A DNA stretch of 64,000 nucleotides. It comes from Allium sativum (Eukaryota > Streptophyta > Magnoliopsida > Asparagales > Amaryllidaceae). Below, one piece after another: positions 1 through 12,524 of this stretch (within the stretch, counting starts at the first letter, position 1; every line of letters begins with the position of its first letter). The translations under genes were made by a program, and so were the position numbers. Below the pieces are notes generated by a model. The model did no database searches, was not told the origin of the DNA, and saw nothing but the letters and a program-made list of their open reading frames with translations. The stretch covers positions 632,945,303 to 633,009,302 of the forward strand of contig CM060910.1 of NCBI GenBank assembly GCA_030737875.1. Direction: 5' to 3'.

Positions 1-2024
1 ATAGGCCTATTGGTTTAGCTCCAGTCTTTCCCGTACTCACTCTGAATGATGATGACAGATATCCGATGATCTACTATCATTATTGGGTCCTAACCACGAA
101 GCCTGCTCTCAGAGACGAGGCGAGCACCGAATCCTAACTATCATCCCATCAGTTGTCTGGCTGTTGTTCGTCACTTTTCTATCGATTAGAAAAGCGCGAT
201 TTTATTGTAAATACTGCAAACGCACAGGTCGTGTAATATGCAAGTCGAATCACAGGGAGGTGTGTTAAATCTTATTATTTATCTATTCTTAGGTGAGTTA
301 GACAAAAATCTGGAGATGTTTTATTGAATTAATGCTATTGAATTTGTTATGGATCTGAATCTAATCAGATCAATATCAAATTCAACAACTGAAAAGAAAG
401 GAACCGATTATTAGAAAAAGAAAATAACAACAAGAACAATAACAGAAAATTAAAAGTAGGATTTCCATTGAATCTAATCAAATGGTCAACTGCTAACATG
501 CAGTAATAAAAGAAAATAACAATATGTGTTCTACCAAAACTAATTGCATAGATACACAAATTGTTATGAAAGAAAAAGACAATCGACTAAAATGAAGAAG
601 AACTTTGTTATTCATAAATGAGAACACAGAATTAAAAAATGGCATAACATTTACAATGAGTACAACGTATATTTATAGGTGGGATAGGCCAAACCCTAAT
701 CAGATCTATGAATAAAAGGGCCTCTTTTCCTAAGAATTCGTATCATATCTCATGCCTTTGTTAACCAAGCTTGTTTGGAAATAATCTTTAAGAATATTTG
801 AGCATATCATGGTGAATATCTTCCATATCTTCCATGTGGCTAATTGATTGGTAATGGATTTGCATGTGATTAATTCTTCCAAACATGGACTCTTATTAGA
901 CTCCAAAAGTACATGAGATAAAATCTTCAAATCTTCCATGTGGCTAATTGATTGGTAATCAGATTGTATGCAATTAATTCTGCCAAAGATGGACTCTTAT
1001 TAGATACCAAAAGCACATGAGATAAAATCTTCGAAGTTGATCTTTTTCTTGTGTAATATCTTGCTTTTTAGGGTGCATGAGGAGTGATGAACGACCTGTG
1101 AAAATATACGAAAAATACCCAATAAAATTTATTTATTTACAATAAAGATAAGATAGAGCATAAAAGTTAACACTTTTACATGTTAATCAGCTGCCCACTA
1201 GACTGATGCAACCAAGGCATACTCTATGGACGGAACCGTAAAGGCCTGCCTTTGGGGGTACATATTTGTTAGGCCTACCCCAAAAAGGCCATCTTAGAGT
1301 ACCCTCACATCCCATAAAAGTCTCAAACTTCCTTTCCTGTCCTTTCGAATATCAATTTGGACGTGCTTCCACCGTGTCTCTAGACCCCCTACCATGATCT
1401 ACCCCATTAGGCTCTTATTCCTTCGGACTGGCCCAAACGCATCTCGCTTTTTTTGGTAGAGTCGACTGGTTTTTATAGTGTTCTATAATACCTTTTATTA
1501 TAACAAATGATAAATACAGTAAACACAAGTGCTAGGCACATAGCCTAACAACTATAGATGGTTTTTTAGGTGGGAACAACCACTACAGCTATCCTAGCTA
1601 ATAGTACAGGAGCTAGACTTAATATCTAGATCACTAGTTACATCAATGACATAAAGTGACCATACAAAGGAAATAGCCTTGAAGGCTGATATACTCCACA
1701 AAGGAGTGCATAACATACTACAAGGACAATAAGTACAAACAATAAAAAAATAATATTGCTAGTTCTAACTGCAAACCAGTAGCAAACCAACATGTGACAT
1801 GAATAGAAGCCTGAAAGCTTTCCTCTATCATAGCCAAAACTTGACAACCAACATTAACACAGAGCCTACATCCATCCCTTGCACTGCCCGACACCAGACA
1901 ACCAAGCAACACTGAAGCTATCATACAAACTCACACTTGCCAAAACTAACTTGTTTCCTAGCAAAGACAACCACGTAGACTGTAGAGCAAAGGACAACCC
2001 ATATGACATATACAAAACCATGGT
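1..2024. repeat. Decayed LTR-type repeat remnants, no gene seen
   Basis: I see no convincing gene. Bases 9-130 resemble 26613-26730 in the same direction (shared core GGTTTAGCTC-AGTCTTTCC, followed by similar spacing and words). Bases 1350-1440 resemble about 26950-27045 (shared GGACGTGCTTC-CCGTGTC, then ATCTACCCC-TTAGG). Both places are therefore copies of one old repeat family, probably a long LTR. Short open frames here are isolated and carry no recognisable domain. Bases 280-1080 are AT-rich with nothing I can name apart from a small tandem duplication. Confidence 0.5.
828..1036. repeat. Two-copy tandem duplication, about 104 bp
   Basis: Two adjacent diverged copies (828-931 and 932-1036) both start TCTTCCATGTGGCTAATTG and end near CATGAGATAAAATCTTC. 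The copies differ by scattered substitutions, so the duplication is old. Confidence 0.85.
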
Positions 2025-2495
2025 TGTAACAACCCAAATTTTGACAGAGTGAATTTTTCCAAGAACCCCAATCTATCAAAGCTCGAGTCGGCTTGTCTGA
2101 TATCCTGCAGAAAAGATAGAGATAATAATTATATCAAAGCTCAGTAAACATCTCACAGAAGAATGGATAAAATATAATATAATCAAATATAGCCTTACTG
2201 AAGTAATATTTTGCTTAACTAGTTTCCAAAGCTATCACATCTCTGCCACAAACCTAACATATAAGTGTGTTATAAGGAGGGGGTCAGAACACAATGTTCT
2301 GGTGACTGGACAAAATTATACATTCTGGAATAACCCTGCATATACTGTAGCAACCTAGGATTTTGGAGATTACTGAAATATTAAATTATAATTTAAATTA
2401 TGATTTAAAATGGTATCAAGAATTAATGCATGAAATAAATTGATGATAATATGGTTTATTTAAAAATAAACAATGTATGTTGGTAAGAATTTGGA
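2025..2495 (+). repeat. Two LTR-start-like termini in tandem
   Basis: TGTAACAACCC at 2025 and TGTAGCAACCT at 2346 are the kind of 5' LTR ends that recur in this window (2496, 11571, 35393, 45271). The sequence after 2346 continues past the solo LTR at 2496-6408, so 2346 is probably the start of the older LTR that was its target. I could not find matching 3' ends or target duplications for either terminus. Confidence 0.4.
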
Positions 2496-2932
2496 TGTAA
2501 CAACCCGTATTTTAATAACATGTTATAACCATAAATCAAGGCAGAATTAAATTTTAAAATAAGAATCAAGGGAAACGGATTGTGTCATTGCGTTCATCTC
2601 GAAATTATGCATGGAAACGAGTCCGAGTTTTCGAAAAACGGATTCCGTATGAGGGAGATATGACCCTCCAAAGTTTCAGGAATTTTCAGAAACCAAAACA
2701 GCTCGAAATTCGAATTCGAAATTCGAATTCCAACCCAGAAGCGGGCTGGGCGGGAAATTTCCCGCCCAGGACCCAGGTCGATTGGGTGGTCGACTGGGTA
2801 GTCGAATTCCCCTTGACCAGGTCGACTGGGTAGTCGACCTGGGGGTCGACCTACCCCGAATTTCCAGATCCAAGGCTGAGTTCATTTCTGTGTATCTAGA
2901 CCAATTTCTAGACCAAATTTGTGACTCTAATC

Positions 2933-2942
2933 CTATATAAAT
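2933..2942 (+). promoter_or_regulatory. Probable TATA box of the solo LTR
   Basis: CTATATAAAT lies about 440 bases into the LTR and is followed by a pyrimidine-rich leader. This fits an LTR promoter at the U3/R boundary. No transcription evidence is available from sequence. Confidence 0.5.
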
Positions 2943-4657
2943 TCACCCCTAGCCTCATTCTCTCCACACCATTTCATTCTGTCCTTATGCTGCTTCTGAA
3001 ATAATTAAATTAAAGAGGGAATGGATACTTCTTCTTCGTCAAGACAACATCTAGGAATTGCAAATTGGGGGTTTTCAACTAGAACAAGACTAAACAAATA
3101 GAGATTCAACAACTGCAATAACCGTTTCCAGAATCAAATCTTTGCACTCTAATTATCGATCCACGCTCTGTAAGTTCTAGTTACTTTGAGATTGAAACTT
3201 GTTAAATTTAATATGGACATGGAATAAAATGAAATTAGACCTAAGCTTAATTATCTATTTGGGTCTGTTCTTGTCTCTTCTTGAATCTATGATTTTGGGT
3301 TATTTCTTATCGATGGAATCATCCCCATTCATGATGTTGGACATAGTTTATTATTCAAATGCTAGATTATAAAATGAATTCTTGGATCTTGACTTGATGA
3401 TAATACTTGTTAATTCAGTTTTCACCCTATCCTCTCTTGAATCTTGAACTTGGGAACATTGCTATGAAAACAGTTTGGACTTATTCATGTTATCAATTGG
3501 AATTGGACCCATGTATGATAATTGATTTATACCTATTCTTGGACCTTGACTTTTGGAATACTGCAATGAAAATTAACTTGGGCCTATACATATTGTAAAT
3601 CAAATATTATCACTCCTATGGCATTGAAACTATTGTTAATGGCCAAAGACTATGCCTAGGCCTATAACTGAGAACATAAGACTATTGCCTATGACCATGA
3701 CAAACACAATTGTGGCTAATCACCTGTGACTCGTGACTATGAATTACTGCCTATGATTATGAACAGAAGACTATTGTCTATGACCATGACCTTGAAACTA
3801 TTATAGTTAATTGCCTATGACTATTTAGGGTAGTTGCCCAGAACTATTTTGGATAATTCATGACTATTGTGGTTAATCGCTTATGATTCACTACGACTAT
3901 GACTATTATGGCCAATTGACTATTACAGTTGAGTTGAAAACCATGTTGTACACTAAGACCATTGATCCATTATCCTTGTGTTTGGCTTGCTTTTGCATGC
4001 CTATTCTTTCATGTCAATTTTTATCATGACTATCATCTTATTATGCCAGATTTGAAAGCCTGTTATTCTCTATATGCCAGTGATGTTGTACCCAATTGTC
4101 CTAAGCTATATCATGCCAGATTTATCACCTTGTGCTCGTTCTTTTGCCTATCATAGTTGGGATGTTATTCCCTTTTATTTTGGACCTGGATCTACTTGTA
4201 ATTTAGATCGATTTACGTTTACATGCGATGGGGATACAAACTGGGTAGGTTAGGCAATCATGAATTGGTTATGAATATGAATCATGAACTTGATAATAGG
4301 CATAAGTGGAAACCTGAAAACTTGATATGATAACTTGACATGAAACTTGCTTAGAAACTTGACATGAACTTGACATGAAAATTGAACATGGACATGACAC
4401 TTAAAATGAACTTGAAAATGGCTAACTCGAGGTTGGGTTGAGTTTGTAGTGTAATTATGCCCGGAACCTCCCGGCAAATCCAGTTACTGCAAACAATAGG
4501 ATCCAATGTGGGTAGTTGGTCATATCGCACTTGAAAACCCGAGGTCAGACTGAGATGTGGTGTAATTCTGCCCGGAACCGCCCGACATATCCAGTGACCA
4601 CAACAACAGGTTTGATGTGAGAGGTTGGGTGCATTAATGAATTAATGCCACATGATA

Positions 4658-5100
4658 GGGTTAAGCCATGAACCGCTTTAATATACTTAACCAATTTGAC
4701 ACGATGATTTGGTAGGGTTAAGTCATGAACCGCTTGAATATACTTAACCAATTTAACACGATGATTTGATAGGGATAAGTCATGAACCGCTTGAATATAA
4801 TTAACCAATTTGACACGATGATTTGGTAGGGTTAAGTCATGAACCGCTTGAATATACTTAACCAATTTAAAACGATGAATTGATAGGGTTAAGTCATGAA
4901 CCGCTTGAATATACTTAACCAATTTGACACGATGATTTGATAGGGTTAAGTCATGAACCGCTTGAATACACTTAGCCAATTTGACATGACACGTAGACGG
5001 GTTAGGTCACGAACTTGAATGACCACACTTAACCAACTTGACATGCTAGACTGATAGGGTTAAATCTCGAATTTAAATGACAACACTTAACCTGCTGGAC
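4658..5100. repeat. 57-bp tandem array, about 8 copies, inside the LTR
   Basis: Units beginning GGGTTAAGTCATGAACCGC start at 4658, 4715, 4772, 4829, 4886, 4943 and about 4999, with a diverged unit near 5057. The spacing of 57 bases is divisible by three. This explains a long open frame on the minus strand with a 19-residue repeat, so I do not call it a gene. Confidence 0.92.
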
Positions 5101-6413
5101 GGAAATCCTAGTTATGCGGTCCTTTTCAGCAGTAACCCACTAGATGTATCATGGTATCCTGGAACTAGGCAGGGTGGGGCACGATTACTGGGCTGATTGT
5201 AAGCGACCAGAACGATGGCTGAGTTGGTGCGCGATTGTAGGTTCAGGCGGACTATGGTCGTGCACGTAGTCCGGAGTTGAAAAAGCAAGCATTGGGCACC
5301 AGTAGGTTTACACTGTGCGTGCTTGATTCGTGTCGGTGGTTGGCACTCTAGGGCTTGATACACCCTATGGTGGACCTAGCACAGGTGACTACATTTCATG
5401 ATTGGGCCGTATGACACAGACACATGAACGAGCTAGGACTTGTAGGGAGCCGATCGATTAATAGATCGTTACGTGAAAAAAAGGTGTTGTTCGTTAGGTA
5501 GCATAATCCCTAGTGGTCCTAGGTGGCATAAACCCTAATCAAATCTAGAAAACATTCAATAGGTAGCATAATCCCTAGTGGTCCTAGGTGGCATAAATCC
5601 TAGTTGAACACGCGATAGTTCATGATAAGGAAACCTAGCCGGAACAAGGGTGGCAGTCCAAACGATTTCAAGAATGGTGGCACTACGTTGAAGTAGTATA
5701 GAAATATGTGATAAAACCCGTACGATATACGGCAAGGGACTGTACATATACATGGAAAGGATGATATGGATTGGGGTACTAGTACAGTTGGTGCAGAGAA
5801 TGTTAAACATGCGATGCTATACGTAGTTTATCTGGTTTGCATAGTTTATCTTGTTTATCTAGTTAGTATAGTTTATCTTGTCATCTTAGTTTAACTTGCC
5901 TATCTTGTCATCATCCTTATGTTTACTTTCAGTTTATACATGTCATGTTATCTTTACTTGTTTCTATGCTGAAAGTCACTAGGACTTACTCAGTCTTTAT
6001 GACTGACCCGTTTTGTTTTGCCTCTTTTTCTTCCGTTCCCCCCTAGATTCGCAGGGTGGGAATATAACTTAGTTCGGATCTTACCAAGCTCCAAGGCTCT
6101 TTCACGAACAACTTGGATTTCTCTTGGCTATGGTTTGCTTTGCTTTATTGGGGAATATCACAATTTATTTTTATGCTTCTTTGTTTTTGAGCAAGACAGA
6201 TATTTTAGCTATGTAATTGGGTATTTGAAGTTGATGGGCTTTTATTGTAAACAATTATATTTAATAAATGATTTGAAGTACTTCCACTTTACTTTTCGCT
6301 ATTTTATATATGTCTGTCTTGTATTATTTCTGTTCCAGTAACCATAATGCTCCACTGAAGTTAAGGCATTCCCTTTGTGAGTGACCTTAACGGATGTGGA
6401 GTGTTACATTGGA

Positions 6414-7660
6414 TTTTGTTGTAAATAATAGAAATGAAGTGTAAGACAATGTGTTTATGGATTACAGATTAAAAACCAGTGATGGAAATAAATTATTGGG
6501 TTAAAATTTATGATACAGGAATTTTATCCCAATATTAGCCATTTTTGTCCCAAAATAAAAAGGGAAAACATGAAGAAAATAGATTTCTATAGATGAAATA
6601 TTGTTGGAAATGTTGTTTTAGTATTTTAAAAGTGTTAAAATACTTTTGTATAATTATTAGGAGTGAGAAATAATAGTTAATTTGGTGAAATACATCAGAT
6701 TTGAAACATTTGTCCTTAAATAACAATAATGACATATATTGTTGTAATATGGGGGAAAATAAGAAGAAAATAATTTATGTTGTATAATTAAGTTTGAAAT
6801 AATGTTTTAGAGGTATAAAAATGTTAAAAACATTTTTATACACTTTAACTGATGAAGAATTAATTTTTGTTTGTGGAAAATGATGAAAATAGTGATTTTC
6901 CATCTTAAATTGTGAATATTAGTAAATAATTGGTATTAAATTGTGTAAATAAGATTTTTATTTCAATTTTTTTCCATTACTAACAGATTCCATTCATTAA
7001 AAATGTATAATGCAATTCATTTCATGTGAATTTCACTTTTTATATGAAAGTTATGAATAATTTAGTGTAAAACAACATATATATTGAGCTAAAATAATTT
7101 TAAATACACTAATGGGCTTTAGGGAAAGAAAATCCATATTTTTCTAACCTATTAGCCACCTCTGAAAACTTCTTTATGCAATGCACGACAATTCATAGTA
7201 GCCATCTTCCTTAAAATGCAAAAGAAAACCCCCGAAGCTTCTCAAGACTAAGAAACCCTATAATGGCCACGTCCCTCTAAATCAATTTCCTAGCAATTTC
7301 TCCACAAATTAAGTTAATTCCTAGCTAAAGCAAGAGAAAGAAGAAATCTCCTTTCTATAAAATACCTGGAATCCATCAACAATCCGAATCTTTTTCTGTA
7401 GTCTCTAATTTGCTAATTTATTGTTTGCATGCTGCTTTTATCACTTCTTACATGTTTCTAGAAGCATTTACCCTATCAAACCTCATCTTTTGCTGCTCAA
7501 ATTTTGCTACATAATTGTTTAGAAAGTTAAGCTTATAGTTTACAGCAAATTACAGTTGTATTTGCAAGTTTTGATGATAATCCATATGTTAGGTTGCTCA
7601 AAAACTACGGTATTTGTGTTCGTTTTATGGCTAAAAAGTGTCATCTTTAAAAAATGTTGT
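6414..7660 (+). repeat. Interior of the older LTR-like repeat, noncoding
   Basis: This is AT-rich sequence continuing from 2346-2495 across the solo LTR insertion. No coding domain is visible. Near 7356 a TATAAAATA is followed by a leader-like stretch and then the 192-bp array, a layout that resembles an LTR promoter plus leader. Confidence 0.4.
7356..7364 (+). promoter_or_regulatory. Possible TATA box
   Basis: TATAAAATA precedes a pyrimidine-containing leader. It is called only from motif and position in a likely LTR. Confidence 0.3.
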
Positions 7661-8087
7661 CTTCTTCATTTTTTAGCGAATTGCTTCCAAATTTTAATAT
7701 GTTTCAGATCTTATTTCAGTATGTGATAGTGAAAATTTTCATTAGATTTAGAGTTGTTTAGATGCTTCAAATCAATCGTCGAAGTTAGACAAAATATGCT
7801 ATTCAGCTGAGTTCATTTTATAGCTGAAAAAGTGTCCTCTTTAAAAAATGTTGTCTTCTTCATTTTGTAGCAAATTGCTTCCAAATTTTAATATGTTTTA
7901 GATCTTATATCAATATTTGATGCCGAATTTTTTTATTTGAATTTGAGTTGTTTAGTTGCTCCAAATCAGTTGTCGAAGTTAGACAAAATATGATTTTCAG
8001 TTGAGTTCATTTATGGCTGAAAAGTGTCCTCTTTAAAAAATGTTATCTCCTTCATTTTGCAGAGAATTGCTTCCAAATTTTAAAATG
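7622..8087 (+). repeat. 192-bp tandem array, left part
   Basis: The word GCTTCCAAATTTTAA recurs at 7683, 7877 and 8069 (spacings 194 and 192). It is preceded in each unit by a stretch like AAAGTGTC-TCTTTAAAAAATG. The array stops abruptly at 8087 where the Tat element begins and resumes at 20864. Confidence 0.88.
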
Positions 8088-9636
8088 TGTTTGAATCAAA
8101 AATGGTTCAAACACCAAAGGTGTGAAATCGCACTTCACCTAATGTATGCAAAATGAAAATGGGGCCACAAATGCAACGTAGATGGGAAAAAGCGGGAAAA
8201 AGCAAGTAAGAGACACGGGATTTTTATAGTGGTTCGATCTAGAGAAGATCTACGTCCACTTTGGAAGCCATTTCATTATCCTGCGAGAGATTTACAAAAT
8301 TCATCATCTCATACATCTCATTTTTGCCCATTCTCTCTTTTACATTGATTTTCCTCTCTTTAATAATTTGATTCTCTCTAATCCGTTATGGAAGTGATTG
8401 GATCCCTTGAATGCGGAGAACGTGAGAGTGTATGCTTCACGGTTTGAGAACTTTGAGGATCAGTGAAGAATCCATGGCGGTTGAGATGTGAATCGAAGCT
8501 TTAAGGGTGATTAATGGCGGTATAGGAGAGAATTTGAACGGAGCTTGAGATGATGGAAATGATGGATCTCGATTTGAAGATGGTACATCTCGGCTTGGAG
8601 ATGGAGAAGGATAAAGAGAACATGAGCTGACCTCTAATGGAGGAAGGAGGAGATTTTGTCCACTTGGTGATGGAGAAAGATGAAGTGATCTTTGGCAGCT
8701 ATTAATCAGGTTTGTAATAGAGCTTGGAAAGTTTAAGAAATGATTTGGCGGCCCTTCGGGGTAGAGGAATTGGTCCCCTAAATGGTTGTGAAAGGGGGTA
8801 TTTATAGGTGGATTTGGTGTGGATTTTAGAAGGAGTGGCAATGTTGTAATTATGGGGTGCCAAGCCATGTGGGTACAATTGGCCAACACCACTTTACAGC
8901 TGTACACGAGCTGGCCAGCGTCGCTTTACAACTGTACGTGAGCAGGCCAAGAGCGAATGGTTGGACTGAGCGAGCATGCCAAAGTGTGATGGGCGAGCGA
9001 GCCAAATCCCAGTCTGCGAGCCATTTACGGACATGTGATCGCTCCCTTCTTTATTACTTTTTGTGCGTCCTTTTTGTATACGTGGTGCTTCTTTGTGTGC
9101 AACTTTATATTATGCTCCTTTGCCATTCCATGGTTTATCCTGAATCTATGCGTTGCAAATCTGCTTGACCCCTGTGCCAAGTGCTCGACCATTTTCTGGA
9201 TGATAGCGCTCGACCCTACCGGAATGGCTTGCTCGACCCTCTAGATGGTGATCCTCTCGACCTCTTTACACAAGGTAAATGAGTGGCCCTTTCTTTGGAG
9301 ATTTGCGAGCGATCTTAAGTTGCATTGCATGAGCAACATAGGGAAAGCATGCGCGACCAGACGTTCTCTGCTCGACCCGCCTGAGCTGACCGACCACTTA
9401 CCGATCGACCGGGCGCCCGATGACCGACTAGTTGCTGAAACAAGCGCGACCAGAATGGAAGCTGTTGTTCGACCGACAAGGCTGAAACCGCTGCTCGACC
9501 GACCATGTGGAAGCTGCTTCTCAACTGACCGGGTGGTGGTGCTTTTGGGTGTGCGACCTTGCTAATATGTAAAATATAGCTACCTTCACTCATTTTGTTC
9601 GACACAATGGTTGAATAGGTTTTTAGCTAGTTAACA
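8088..9636 (-). repeat. 3' LTR of the Tat element
   Basis: It matches 19299-20863 along its length with scattered substitutions and small indels. CTATAAATA on the minus strand (8799-8807) is conserved in both LTRs and supports the minus orientation. Short open frames on both strands are LTR sequence and have no domains. Confidence 0.92.
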
Positions 9637-9660
9637 TTTTTCCCTCGAAGCTTGTATTTT
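9637..9660 (-). other. Region next to the 3' LTR, weak polypurine tract
   Basis: Immediately inside the LTR the minus strand reads CTTCGAGGGAAAAA, a short purine-rich run where the polypurine tract is expected. It is short, so the call is tentative. Confidence 0.5.
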
Positions 9661-9930
9661 TCGCTTGCAAGAAATGCGGGCTTCGAAATGAACTTTGCTA
9701 ATACCATTCGTATTGAGATCCAGTTGTGGCTTTTGTTTGCTATGGCAAGTCATGCTTCGAAATTCCGCCTGTTCTGTAGTTAAAACAAGCGAATGCATGA
9801 TTTTGGACATATACTCACCATCGACTGTCTCGATGGTGGATTAGCTAAGTAATGAAACATAGCAAATTTTACTTTGAATTGAATAAAGCCGATTGACTTA
9901 AGACTTCTACTTAGAGAAGTTTTTATACCA

Positions 9931-10090
9931 TTGTGCCCCTGCTCGGGAAGGTCTTATGTTTGGTGACCCGCTAGGGGATGACTTTAGGTTTTGTGCCCCC
10001 GCTCGGTGAGGTCTTAGGGATTTAATGGTTGTGCCCACGCTAGGGGAGGACTTTGGATTTAGTGCCCCCGCTTGGGGAGATCTTTGGATT
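9931..10090. repeat. Short tandem array, about 5 units of 35-45 bp
   Basis: Units share GTGCCCCCGCT-GGGGAGGTCTT-GGATTT with variation. The array lies in the 3' untranslated part of the Tat element. An open frame on the minus strand here only reflects the repeat. Confidence 0.8.
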
Positions 10091-10094
10091 TCTA

Positions 10095-10488
10095 TATTTC
10101 GCATCTGATATCTCAGATGCTACGCAAATGAATTTCATTCTTCACATCTGATGTTTCAGATGCTACAAATGGATTGATCATTCTTCACATCTGATATTTT
10201 TAGATGCTACGCAAATGGATTTCATTCTTCACATCTGATGTTTCAGATGCTACGCAAATGGATTGATCATTCTTCACATTTGATATGCCAGATGCTATGT
10301 AAATGGATTGATCATTCTTCACATCTGATATGTCAGATGCTACGCAAATGGATTGATCATTCTTCACATCTGATATTTTCAGATGCTACACAAATGGATT
10401 TCATTCTTCACATCTGATATGTCAGATGCTACATAAATGGATTTCATTATTCATATATGGTTTTTCAGATACCATGCAAATGGATTGG
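10095..10488. repeat. Tandem array of about 9 hairpin-bearing units
   Basis: Units of about 42-50 bp share TTCTTCACATCTGATAT, then TCAGATGCTACGCAAATGGAT. CATCTGA and TCAGATG are inverted arms, so most units can form a small hairpin. Tandem arrays between the coding region and the 3' LTR are a known habit of Tat/Ogre-type elements (established knowledge). Confidence 0.88.
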
Positions 10489-11033
10489 GTTGTTGTTATG
10501 TCTTTTCACGGGGCAGCTATTAGTCCCTTTGTCGGATGCTTGACTTGGCAGGCTATTTCGATTTAGGAACTGAGGCTTTGAAGCACTCACTGGGGAAGTT
10601 CCCCTTCGACGAAAGTTACAACTCTCGTATTTGTTTGTCGTGGCGCTTGTTCGTTGTTTGGATCTTTACGACTTTTCCCGTTCGCTTTTCAAGGCGGTGC
10701 TATTCTATTTTTCATTTGTGCATTTTGATGTTTACAGCTTTCGGCACTTTAACTAGCGTTGTTGGGGTCATGATGTTATGGGAACAAGCGCTTGACAGAT
10801 GGCCTGCAATATGAAATCATTCTTTAAGTAGGTTTTGATTTGACATATAATTTTGCAAGCAAGAAATTCATTTAGACAGATATGCTCTGAGTCGTAGAGC
10901 TAATGTTAAGTGCATCACTTGCAGATTATTACAGAATTTTTACAAGAAGTTTTGAATATAACAGAAAGTAAAACATGAAGTAAAGCATGAATTAAAGCAG
11001 AAATAGAGCATGAAGTAAAGTGGTGGCAATGTT
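10489..11033. other. Noncoding interior of the Tat element
   Basis: It lies between the 3' arrays and the end of gag. A 92-codon plus-strand frame (10536-10814) has no recognisable domain and runs against the element. I see no pol motif on the minus strand. Confidence 0.5.
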
Positions 11034-11570
11034 GATCACTTATTCCGAGCCATTGAAACTGGAGCACCAATCATTGATCCTTAGTTGATGATCGACCGTG
11101 GATCGATTTGAGAAGGAGCTCTGTTGCTTGGACCAGATTGATTATTTAATGCCCCTGACCCTTGAGGAGTTGTAGAAGAATTCATGATCTGTGGATTTTT
11201 TACATACTATTGCAGCCTATTCTTCTTGATTAAGTCCTCGATGAGGTTTTTAAGGTGTCGGCACTCATTGGTGTTATGACCAGGCTAGTTGTGAAATCTG
11301 CAGAATTTCCTCGAGTTTGCTGCTTTGTCGCTCATCCTCGTTGGATTTGGCTCTGCATACTCTTCAAAATTCTTTGTTTCAAGATAGATATTTTCAGGAG
11401 TGTCATTCAAGGGCGTCAGCTCTGATGAGTTGAAAAGGCGAGACTTCTTGGTAGCCTTGTTGTCGTTCCCGTTGTTGGCGCGCTTCTTCCCTTGTTTACT
11501 CTTCTGATTATGTTGGGTAGCAGCATTTTTGGGAGCTTCAAGAAGCGGGTTAGCATCGATAATCTGAAGA
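11034..11570 (-). pseudogene. C-terminal part of Tat gag, broken
   Basis: The minus-strand reading continues gag after the solo LTR insertion. Across the 5-bp duplication the frame of the upstream half (17932-19111) is kept. The stretch contains a KFCRFHN motif followed by PGHNTNEC and a lysine-rich HLKNLIEDLIKK segment. This is the conserved C-terminal block of Tat/Ogre gag (family knowledge). An amber codon replaces the residue after FHN (near 11286). A second stop interrupts the frame about 25 codons later, after KKNRLQ (near 11208). The reading ends at a stop near 11034. Gag would package the element RNA; this copy cannot do so. Confidence 0.8.
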
Positions 11571-12524
11571 TGTAATAACCCGGAAATCCGAGCCAATTTA
11601 AATTTTTTATTTTGGCAATTTTAGCGAATTTTGATTATTTAAAATGAATTATTTTAAATAAAAACGACGAGAAATTTAATTTGAATAGAATTCTAACGTA
11701 TATATTTATATAAATCGTCGTTAGAATATAAATATTTATTTATATATATAAAAGGAATTGAAAATGGCGCGGTAGTTCGATAATTCGATTTCAAAGTTCA
11801 AATGAATGTACAGGATTCAAAATAAATCGGATTTTAGCGAAACCAAAAATATTAGAATCTATTTGTGAATATCTTTCCAACGAATCAGAAAAATTGAAAT
11901 TTCATAGCGGGAATCAAAAGATATGCCCAGCTGAAAATTCAGAATAGTCGCTATGGAATTCTGGCCCTTAAAAATGGAAATTTTGCAAACGATCTCGGTT
12001 TTCGACGAAACCACTTTTGTTGGATCCGAGACGTCAAATTATTGCTAGATTCCAAAATTCGTAATTTTTCGAATCAATATGTGAGTGTGGCAAAGGAAAG
12101 CGTGTTTGACCAGTTTTAGTTCATTTTAATCGACTGGAAAATGGCCATTTTTCAAACGGTCTCGGAATTCGATGAAATTAGTTTTATTAAGACCGTATCG
12201 TCAATACGAAGCTAGAAAATATTTTTCGGGAATTTTTAGAGTTAGTATGTGGCCCCAGTAAATTGAAATGCGCATTCAAATTCAATATATAGAGTTATAT
12301 TTTGATTTTGACGAAAACTGATCGAAACAATCGAACCAGCTTACGATACATATCCCATTGTGTTCGGAATGGGGGTAATGAGCTATGGACGACAGGCGGT
12401 GGGTTCGATTTCGAGGTCGAAATTTAAAATTGCTTTTTGAAATTAAATAACTAAAAAAATAAATAAAAAAATAAACCGTTGACTCCCCTTTCCTCTTCAG
12501 TTCAGATTGAAGGATCAAAGAAAA

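Larger units (their letters stand above)
2496..6408 (+). mobile_element. 3.9-kb solo LTR with TTGGA target duplication
   Basis: The unit starts TGTAACAACCCG and ends GTGTTACA, giving matched inverted ends. It is flanked on both sides by TTGGA (2491-2495 and 6409-6413). No primer site, polypurine tract or coding domain lies between. This is the structure left when the two LTRs of a retrotransposon recombine. A TATA-like site near 2933 sets the orientation as plus. Inside are degenerate short repeats (about 3600-3960 and 4250-4400) and a clean 57-bp array. The terminus type is common in Tekay/Del-like chromoviruses (established knowledge), but the family cannot be proven without internal sequence. 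Confidence 0.85.

Noticed and set aside
4545..4979. 144-codon minus-strand frame with a 19-residue repeat
   Set aside because: It lies wholly in the 57-bp tandem array of a solo LTR. The open frame follows from a period divisible by three.
8437..8907. 156-codon minus-strand frame, proline- and serine-rich
   Set aside because: It is LTR sequence of the Tat element. A matching but altered frame is in the other LTR (19590-20087), and neither has a domain.
10095..10488. Possible CRISPR-like array
   Set aside because: The unit length and context fit a retrotransposon 3' tandem array in plant DNA. The 'spacers' are repeats too.
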